Below, piece after piece: positions 1 through 5,242 of a DNA stretch of 5,242 nt (within the stretch, counting starts at the first letter, position 1; every line of letters starts with the position of its first letter). Origin of the DNA: Burkholderiales bacterium (lineage in GTDB: Bacteria > Pseudomonadota > Gammaproteobacteria > Burkholderiales > Usitatibacteraceae); NCBI GenBank assembly GCA_014378085.1, contig JACMOJ010000082.1:1-5242 (forward strand), written 5' to 3'. A program made the translations under genes and the position numbers. The notes under the pieces are model-generated. The model ran no database searches. It saw only the letters and a list, made by a program, of their open reading frames with translations, and had not been told where the DNA came from.

Positions 1-3000
1 AAGTTGAACCGCCCCTTGGGCGTTGCTCTCGATAGCACGGGCAATCTGTACATTGCGGATACTTATAACAAACGCATCCGTAAGATTACGGCCGCGACTG
101 GCATCATCACAACGGTAGCAGGAGATGGCACCTGCTGTTTTGCAGGGGACGGCGGGCTGGCTACCAGCGCGGGCATGGGCAGCGCCTACGGCGTTGCCGT
201 CGATAGTGCGGGCAATCTCTTTGTGGCGGAAACTGGTTCTAACCGCATCCGCAAGATTACGGCCGTGACTGGCGTTATCACGACGGTGGCGGGGAATGGC
301 ACCTATGGTTTTGCCGGCGACGGCGGGGCGGCCACTGGCGCGAATATGGCTAGCCCCTACGGCGTTGCTGTCGATAGCGCGGGCAACCTCTACGTGACGG
401 ACTATGATAACAATCGCATCCGCAAGATCACGGCGGCCACTGGCGTTATCACTACCTTCGCCGGGGACGGCATTGGCGACTTTGCGGGTGATGGTGGGGC
501 GGCCACCAGCGCGCGCTTGTCCAGCCCCTACGGCGTTGCTGTCGATAACACGGGCAATCTGTATTTTGCGGATACCAGCAACCAGCGGATCCGCAAGGTC
601 ACAGCTACCGCTCCACTATTGCCGCCCACCATCACCTTCGCCAATACGCCCGCAACCATACCAGTGAACGGCATCTCGGTGGGAACGCTTACGGTCACCA
701 ATCCGAATGCGACGCCTCTAACGGCGAACGCCTTTACCTTTACTTATCCAACGGGACTGGTGAACGCGCCAACGCCAAACGCAACCTCAACGTGCCCGGG
801 TGTCACGCTTTTCGCAACAGCAGGTGGGGGTAGTTCTGGGACTTCAACGGGCTTCACCATCCCGGCAAGTGGCTCTTGCACGTTTAGTGTCACCACCACC
901 AGCGCAATCGCAGCGGTCTATGCTGGCAATATTTCGCCCGGGCTGATTGTGACCCCGGCGGGCGGCAGCAATGCCACGCCGATTAGTCTAACGGTAACCT
1001 CGTTGCCGATTTTTTCGCCAAGTGTATCGAGCCTGACGTTTGCTTCGCAGGCTGTCGCCACAACAAGCCCGCCACAGACCATTACGGTCACCAATAGCGG
1101 CACAGCGCCGTTGAACTTCACGTCAGCGTTTGTATTGGGCGGCACCAACAGTACCGACTTTGTGACTGGTGGCAGTTGTGTAGTGGGTACGCCGGTGGCG
1201 GCTGGCGCGAGCTGTATGATTAATGTCGTCTTCTCGCCGCTTGCCGCAGGTGCGAGAACAGGTACGTTGACCATTACGACCAACGCAGCCGGTAGCCCAC
1301 ACATAATTACGCTTTCAGGCACCAGCGGTGGTGTGATACCGGTGATCGTAACCGATCTGCCAACTGCCGGGATATTTAGTAGGCCCTATACCTATACCTT
1401 CCGCACGACGGCTGGCACGGAGCCGATTACGTGGTCGGTTCCCTCTGGAAACCTGCCGCCCGGTGTTTTGCTCGATCCTGCCACCGGTGTGGTGTCAGGA
1501 ACACCAACGAGCACGTCAAAGGTGGATATCACCTACGCCTTTATCATTCGTGCGACCAATGCTGCGGGAGCGGCGAATTTTTCGACGAGTGTGTTGATTG
1601 CAGCGCCACTTGTCCCCGTGATGGAGGTGCGTCCCACAAGTCTGTTGTTTGGCAACCAAGCCGTTGATACCGTGAGCCCGCCGCAGACCATTACCGTCAC
1701 TAATAGCGGGACGGCGCCTTTGAACTTCACGTCGGCAAATGTATTGGGCGGCATCAATTCCGCTGACTTCGCGATCGGTGGCAGCTGTGCGGTGGGCACG
1801 CCTGTGGCACCTCTGGCGAGCTGTACGATCACCGTCACCTTCTCGCCGCTTGCTGCAGGTGCTAGAGCCGGTACGCTAACGATTACGACCAACGCAGTTG
1901 ATAGCCCATACACCCTCATGCTCTCCGGGACCAGTGGCGGCGTGATACCGGTGATTGCTTCGAACCTGCCGACCCCAGGTATTTTTGGCAAACCGTATAC
2001 CTTTACGTTCCGCGCGACGGGCACCGAACCGATAACTTGGTCGGTTGCTTCCGGTAGCCTGCCGCCCGGCGTTGTTCTTGATCCTGCCACCGGTGTGATG
2101 TCAGGAACGCCGACGAGCACGTCGATAGTGGATATCACCTACCGCTTTGTCGTTCGGGCGACGAACGCTGCTGGCCAGGCGAATTTTTCAACCAGCGTGT
2201 TGATGGCTGTGCCAATCGTGCCGGTGATAGAGGTACGTCCTACAAGTTTGTCGTTTGGTAACCAGACAGTTGATAAGGTGAGCGTCCCTCAGATCGTTAC
2301 GGTGACCAATACCGGCAATGGACCATTCGAGATTCGCGGCTACAAGACCAGCGGCGACTTTGGTTATGAGACTACCTGCCCGCTCTCGCTGGCTGCACTA
2401 GCCACCTGCACGATCAGTGTCACCTTCAAGCCATTGACAGCCACAGCGCTCACCGGTCAGATCGTCATCGATAGCACGGCCTTGGAAGGTGCCTCGACGG
2501 TCACGTTATCCGGCACCGGCGTTGCCGAGCCGCGCGCAAACATCATTGTCAGCCCAAGTTCACTTACCTTCGGTGATCAAGCGCTTGGCACCAGCGCTAA
2601 TCCGAAGACGATTGTGATTAGCAACACCGGACTGGCCATCATGGAATTGCGCGGTCTGGTCATTGCGGGCGCAGCATTCGCCCAACGCTCGCCGCTAGCC
2701 GCTGACAATTCCAGCGGTCTGCCTCAGTGCGGCGCAACGGTCGCCATTGCTGCGAGTTGTGTGGTGGGTGTGGCCTTCACGCCTGCGGCTGTCGGTTCGG
2801 CGACTGGCACCCTCACCATTACACACAACGCGACCCCAACCGGTGTGAGCGGCACGACGACTGTTGCAATTACCGGTAACGGCACCCCCCAACGCGAGCC
2901 GCTTATTCAATTGTCCTCTGGCCTCAGTTTTGGTGAACAGGTGTTGAACACCACCAGCAGTCCGCAGCCGGTCATTGTGCGCAACACGGGTACGCTAGAT

Positions 3001-3597
3001 CTTGTGGTGGGCACAATAAACGTGACCGCGAATAATGCGCTGACGACACCGGTCGAATTCCCAGTGGCGCATGGTTGTGGAACGCTCGTACCAAATGCGA
3101 ACTGTGTAGTGACGGTCAACTTTGCGCCAGTTGGCGTTATCGGTGCCAAGTCGGCAACGCTGAACGTGTCGAGCAATGCGGCTAACGTAGCCTTCGCAAC
3201 GGCAAGCCTTACTGGCACGGCACTGCCATTGCCCGTGCCGCTGGTTCGACTTTCCGCGACAAATGTCGGTTACGGCACGGTGATTTTTGGTGGGCCTGCC
3301 GCGGCGCAACGTATCACCGTGACCAACCGCGGAGTGCAGCCACTGGTTATCAATACTGTGACTACGACCGGTGATTTTGCGCAGACCAATGATTGCAACA
3401 GCGAATTAGGTCCGAATCAAAGCTGTACTGTCACCGTGAATTTCGGCCCGCAGGTGCTCGGAAACCGCAGCGGCACTTTGACCATTACCAGCAACGCACC
3501 GAGTTCGCCGGATAACGTATCGTTAACCGGCAATGGGTGTGCGCTGATTCCACCGGCGGCGAGACGCTTCTTTATCGGGTCAAGCTGCACCAACTAA
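1..3597 (+). CDS. NHL-repeat / multi-ASH (choice-of-anchor D) / He_PIG modular surface or secreted protein, 5'-partial
   Basis: This is the C-terminal ~1,198 residues of a large repeat protein. The frame is open to the first base, and the TTG at position 4 falls inside an NHL repeat, so the true start lies upstream. Numbering residues from position 4, residues 1-200 hold four NHL repeats (GVAVD...GNLY.AD...NRIRKI) at 57-residue spacing, probably propeller blades. Residues 208-333 resemble the DUF11/DUF7933 beta-sandwich. ASH domains lie at about 338-440, 541-643, 743-839, 847-960, 967-1073 and 1079-1178, each ending in a motif such as LSGTSG or LTGNG. He_PIG domains (LPPGV.LDPATGV.SGTP) lie at 445-534 and 648-737. 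Paired cysteines in each ASH suggest an extracytoplasmic location. No membrane helix, LPXTG, PEP-CTERM or IPTL-CTERM is visible in the 19-residue tail. Such domains usually serve as binding or spacer modules, with no catalytic motif here. The ligand and export route are unknown. The domain calls are solid, but a specific function is not. Confidence 0.9.
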   Translation, partial: KLNRPLGVALDSTGNLYIADTYNKRIRKITAATGIITTVAGDGTCCFAGDGGLATSAGMGSAYGVAVDSAGNLFVAETGSNRIRKITAVTGVITTVAGNGTYGFAGDGGAATGANMASPYGVAVDSAGNLYVTDYDNNRIRKITAATGVITTFAGDGIGDFAGDGGAATSARLSSPYGVAVDNTGNLYFADTSNQRIRKVTATAPLLPPTITFANTPATIPVNGISVGTLTVTNPNATPLTANAFTFTYPTGLVNAPTPNATSTCPGVTLFATAGGGSSGTSTGFTIPASGSCTFSVTTTSAIAAVYAGNISPGLIVTPAGGSNATPISLTVTSLPIFSPSVSSLTFASQAVATTSPPQTITVTNSGTAPLNFTSAFVLGGTNSTDFVTGGSCVVGTPVAAGASCMINVVFSPLAAGARTGTLTITTNAAGSPHIITLSGTSGGVIPVIVTDLPTAGIFSRPYTYTFRTTAGTEPITWSVPSGNLPPGVLLDPATGVVSGTPTSTSKVDITYAFIIRATNAAGAANFSTSVLIAAPLVPVMEVRPTSLLFGNQAVDTVSPPQTITVTNSGTAPLNFTSANVLGGINSADFAIGGSCAVGTPVAPLASCTITVTFSPLAAGARAGTLTITTNAVDSPYTLMLSGTSGGVIPVIASNLPTPGIFGKPYTFTFRATGTEPITWSVASGSLPPGVVLDPATGVMSGTPTSTSIVDITYRFVVRATNAAGQANFSTSVLMAVPIVPVIEVRPTSLSFGNQTVDKVSVPQIVTVTNTGNGPFEIRGYKTSGDFGYETTCPLSLAALATCTISVTFKPLTATALTGQIVIDSTALEGASTVTLSGTGVAEPRANIIVSPSSLTFGDQALGTSANPKTIVISNTGLAIMELRGLVIAGAAFAQRSPLAADNSSGLPQCGATVAIAASCVVGVAFTPAAVGSATGTLTITHNATPTGVSGTTTVAITGNGTPQREPLIQLSSGLSFGEQVLNTTSSPQPVIVRNTGTLDLVVGTINVTANNALTTPVEFPVAHGCGTLVPNANCVVTVNFAPVGVIGAKSATLNVSSNAANVAFATASLTGTALPLPVPLVRLSATNVGYGTVIFGGPAAAQRITVTNRGVQPLVINTVTTTGDFAQTNDCNSELGPNQSCTVTVNFGPQVLGNRSGTLTITSNAPSSPDNVSLTGNGCALIPPAARRFFIGSSCTN
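4..600 (+). repeat. Four tandem NHL-repeat units, 171-bp (57-codon) period
   Basis: The GVA(L/V)D motif starts at positions 19, 190, 361 and 532, exactly 171 bases apart each time. Each full unit encodes an NHL core (GNLY.AD....NRIRKI) followed by a linker of the form ATG.ITT.AGDG...FAGDGG.AT. Three units are complete and the fourth ends after its NHL core at the junction with the next domain. The lysine-leucine before the first unit matches the repeat phase, so more copies probably lie upstream. The spacing is longer than the roughly 40-45 residues of a minimal NHL blade because of the glycine-rich linker. This form is common in large bacterial NHL proteins. Confidence 0.9.
1015..2229 (+). 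repeat. Tandem duplication of an ASH + He_PIG module (about 609 bp x 2)
   Basis: Residues 338-540 (1015-1623) and 541-742 (1624-2229) are two copies of one ASH-He_PIG pair. The offset is 203 residues through the ASH and the start of the Ig domain, then 202 after a one-codon difference near residues 467-470. Hand alignment of residues 355-443 against 558-646 gives 71 identities in 89 positions, and long DNA stretches also match. The other four ASH domains are much more divergent from each other. This points to duplication of the two-domain unit after the rest of the array had formed. Confidence 0.88.
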
Positions 3598-3618
3598 ATA
3601 CGTTGGCAGTAGGCGAAC

Positions 3619-3694
3619 AAAAATCGATAGGATCAGCGGGCACCTTCAGCCTCTATTGTCTGAAGGTACCCGTGGATAGGGCGGTCTGATTTTT
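3619..3694. terminator. Nested inverted repeat between convergent genes, candidate bidirectional terminator
   Basis: An inner hairpin has 13-base arms at 3637-3649 (CGGGCACCTTCAG) and 3660-3672 (CTGAAGGTACCCG), one C/A mismatch and a 10-base loop. Outside it, AAAAATC at 3619-3625 pairs with GATTTTT at 3688-3694, so each strand has a run of five T downstream of the stem. The T runs are 11-17 bases from the inner stem rather than directly next to it, so this is not a textbook intrinsic terminator. Its place between two stop codons facing each other (3597 and 3702) supports a terminator role for both genes. The intergenic gap holds nothing else I recognise. Confidence 0.55.
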
Positions 3695-3701
3695 CTAGCG
3701 T

Positions 3702-5084
3702 CTAGTACGGCAGCGGTACCTCAGGTTTTGCGCTTTGCAAGACACGTCGGAAGTCTTCCTTGATACGCGTGAGCCCGGCTTCCGTCTCGGCCTCAAAGCG
3801 CAACACGATGACGGGTGTGGTGTTGGATGCCCGTGCTAAGCCGAAGCCGTCCGCGTATTCGACACGCAACCCATCGATGGTGATGACCTCGCTGGCGCCA
3901 GTGAATGTTGCGGTGTCCTTTAGTGCGTTGATGATGGCGTGTGGCTCGCCCTCAACAAGCTTCCAGTTGAGTTCTGGCGTGGAGAGTGAATCAGGTAACG
4001 CCTTTAACGGTGCGCTGGCGTCGGCAAATTTGCTGACAATTTCCAGCAGCCGTGCGCCACAATAAAGCGCGTCGTCGAAACCGTACCAGCGCTCCTTGAT
4101 AAAAATGTGACCACTCATCTCTCCGGAGATGGGTGAGTCAACTTTTTTCATTTTCAGTTTGATCAGCGAGTGGCCGGTCATCCACATCAACGGTACACCG
4201 CCGTGCTGACGAATCCACGGGGCCAAATTGCGTGAACACTTCACGTCAAAAATGACGGTGCCACCGGGGGCACGGGACAACACGTCTGCGGCAAACAACA
4301 TCAACTGTCGATCGGGAAAAATGATCTCGCCATCCTTGGTCACCACACCCAAGCGGTCACCATCACCGTCAAAGGCAATGCCGATCTCTGCATCGGTTTC
4401 CTTAAGTGCGGCGATCACATCCTGCAAGTTTTCTGGTTTGGATGGATCGGGATGGTGATTGGGAAACGTTCCATCTACATCGCAGTAGAGCGGTACGATT
4501 TCGCAGCCGAGTGCGGTAAACAAGCGCTCGGCAATCACGGCCGGCGAACCGTTGCCGCAGTCCATCACAATTTTCATCTTGCGCGTGAGTTTTACGTCGC
4601 CGACGATACGGTTAACGTAGGTATCGTTGATGTTGTGGGTCCGGTACCCGCCAGGTGCTGCGGCCAACGCGAAGTCATTCATTTGAATGGCGCGCAGTAG
4701 CGACTGAATCGCGTCGAGCGCCAGCGTTTCGCCTTCTATTACCATCTTAATGCCGTTATAGTCCGGCGGATTGTGTGAGCCAGTAATCATTACACCAGAG
4801 CGTGCGCCGAGTTCAATGGCCGCAAAATAAACCATCGGTGTGGCCACCACGCCGATATCAATGACATCGATGCCGGTCGACTGCATGCCGCGCGCGAGCG
4901 CCTTTGCAAACTCCGGACCGGACAAACGCCCGTCGCGGCCGATCACGATTTGCGTGCCGCCGCGCTTTACCGCCTCGGTGCCCAACGCTTTGCCAATCAG
5001 CTCGACGATTTCGACGGTGAGGGACTTGCCAACGATGCCGCGGATGTCGTAGGCCTTAAAGATTTCAGTGGCGATAGATGTCAT
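3702..5084 (-). CDS. algC: Phosphomannomutase/phosphoglucomutase (AlgC/ManB type, alpha-D-phosphohexomutase)
   Basis: The enzyme interconverts mannose-6-phosphate and mannose-1-phosphate, and likewise glucose-6-phosphate and glucose-1-phosphate, in the cytoplasm. It feeds GDP-mannose and UDP-/dTDP-glucose synthesis for exopolysaccharide and LPS. The 460 residues match the usual length (P. aeruginosa AlgC, about 463). All four domains show their signatures: FKAYDIRG at 9-16; the phosphoserine loop TGSHNP at 101-106 (Ser103); the metal loop DGDGDR at 239-244 (Asp239, 241, 243); the sugar-specificity loop GEMSGH at 321-326 (Glu322, Ser324); and the phosphate-binding loop RASNTTP at 418-424. The GEMSGH loop followed by KERWYGFDDALY is typical of dual-specificity AlgC-type enzymes rather than GlmM. 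The ATG at 5084 is chosen because FKAYDIRG normally begins about ten residues in. A longer reading from a TTG at 5171 would add 29 residues with no family resemblance. No Shine-Dalgarno sequence is visible. manB or cpsG would be equally reasonable symbols. Confidence 0.95.
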   Translation of the reverse strand: MTSIATEIFKAYDIRGIVGKSLTVEIVELIGKALGTEAVKRGGTQIVIGRDGRLSGPEFAKALARGMQSTGIDVIDIGVVATPMVYFAAIELGARSGVMITGSHNPPDYNGIKMVIEGETLALDAIQSLLRAIQMNDFALAAAPGGYRTHNINDTYVNRIVGDVKLTRKMKIVMDCGNGSPAVIAERLFTALGCEIVPLYCDVDGTFPNHHPDPSKPENLQDVIAALKETDAEIGIAFDGDGDRLGVVTKDGEIIFPDRQLMLFAADVLSRAPGGTVIFDVKCSRNLAPWIRQHGGVPLMWMTGHSLIKLKMKKVDSPISGEMSGHIFIKERWYGFDDALYCGARLLEIVSKFADASAPLKALPDSLSTPELNWKLVEGEPHAIINALKDTATFTGASEVITIDGLRVEYADGFGLARASNTTPVIVLRFEAETEAGLTRIKEDFRRVLQSAKPEVPLPY

Positions 5085-5122
5085 ATATTTTTTGAGAGTT
5101 AAATAAATTTTTTCAAAATTTT
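5085..5122 (-). promoter_or_regulatory. AT-rich leader immediately upstream of the phosphohexomutase start
   Basis: Only 4 of these 38 bases are G or C, in sharp contrast to the coding sequence on both sides. Read on the minus strand it contains TTGAAA and several TATTTA-like hexamers, but none with convincing -35/-10 spacing. No purine-rich ribosome binding site lies within 15 bases of the ATG. The AT-richness would suit a promoter, an UP element, or an unstructured leader for S1-assisted translation. Which of these applies cannot be decided from the sequence alone. Confidence 0.35.
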
Positions 5123-5242
5123 GGGCGCACGCTGATGAACGCAGATGATTGCTGGCATTCTCGTAAAGCAAAGAGTTGCGAAAAGATGGCGTTGGACGTT
5201 CAAAGGAATACCAAGCGCTTGCTGAATTTTATCTGTCATCCT
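5123..5242. other. Non-coding upstream flank at the window edge
   Basis: I recognise no gene in this stretch. A minus-strand reading frame is open from the edge, has an ATG at 5239, and runs 46 codons to a TAA at 5099-5101. It has no recognisable family and is rich in the translated form of the 10-bp motif. It might be the tail of a gene beyond the window, but it looks more like chance. There is no tRNA, CRISPR or insertion-sequence end. Confidence 0.4.
5130..5149. repeat. Two imperfect 10-bp tandem units
   Basis: CGCTGATGAA (5130-5139) is followed directly by CGCAGATGAT (5140-5149), with 8 of 10 positions identical. From memory, the minus-strand reading (ATCTGCGTTCATCAGCG) resembles a dispersed short repeat seen in non-coding parts of several bacterial genomes. 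It sits just upstream of the AT-rich leader. Two imperfect copies could also be chance. Confidence 0.35.

Noticed and set aside
4..6. TTG at position 4 as the true start of the large gene
   Set aside because: It lies within an NHL repeat whose phase continues to the left, there is no signal peptide after it, and the frame is open to base 1.
19..546. CRISPR-like spacing of repeats
   Set aside because: The 171-base period is coding, in frame, and explained by NHL protein repeats.
918..1322. 134-codon open frame on the minus strand inside the large repeat gene
   Set aside because: It is antisense to the first ASH domain and has no recognisable domain. A similar antisense frame recurs at 1533-2138 simply because the underlying module is duplicated.
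1533..2138. 201-codon open frame on the minus strand
   Set aside because: It is a shadow of the second ASH/He_PIG copy. The plus-strand protein explains this sequence fully.
2695..3309. Three further minus-strand open frames opposite ASH domains 4-6
   Set aside because: They overlap each other in different frames, lack domain signatures, and lie opposite clear coding sequence.
3760..5052. Four plus-strand open frames opposite the phosphohexomutase
   Set aside because: All are antisense to an intact, highly conserved enzyme gene and have no family resemblance.
5099..5242. 46-codon minus-strand frame from an ATG at 5239, open to the window edge
   Set aside because: There is no recognisable family, its ribosome site would lie outside the window, and much of it translates the 10-bp repeat motif. 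It could be a gene tail, but the evidence is too thin to call.

Overview
The window holds two protein-coding genes that converge on a short intergenic hairpin, plus about 160 bases of upstream sequence at the right edge. Base composition is moderately GC-rich. The complete phosphomannomutase/phosphoglucomutase gene looks proteobacterial (AlgC-like), and its wording is closest to what I know from Betaproteobacteria. That placement is an inference from memory of the family, not a search result.

Positions 1-3597 (+) encode the last ~1,198 residues of a large, modular, apparently extracytoplasmic protein whose 5' end lies outside the window. Its domains run in this order: four NHL (beta-propeller) repeats at an exact 57-residue spacing; one DUF11/DUF7933-like beta-sandwich; an ASH (choice-of-anchor D) domain; a He_PIG (putative Ig) domain; a second ASH and a second He_PIG, which duplicate the first pair; four more ASH domains; and a 19-residue tail with no recognisable anchor. 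Nearly every sandwich domain carries two cysteines, which fits an oxidising location.

Positions 3598-3701 separate the two genes and contain a nested inverted repeat that may terminate transcription from both sides. Positions 3702-5084 (-) encode a full-length 460-residue AlgC/ManB-type phosphohexomutase with all four catalytic signatures intact. It should supply mannose-1-phosphate and glucose-1-phosphate for surface polysaccharide synthesis. Its upstream region (5085-5242) holds a very AT-rich leader without a Shine-Dalgarno sequence and a small 10-bp tandem motif.

The genes face each other, so they do not form an operon, and a functional link (cell-surface protein next to a surface-sugar enzyme) is only a weak possibility. 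I see no evidence for a new defence, mobile or regulatory system. The unusual content is the modular architecture and internal duplication of the large protein.
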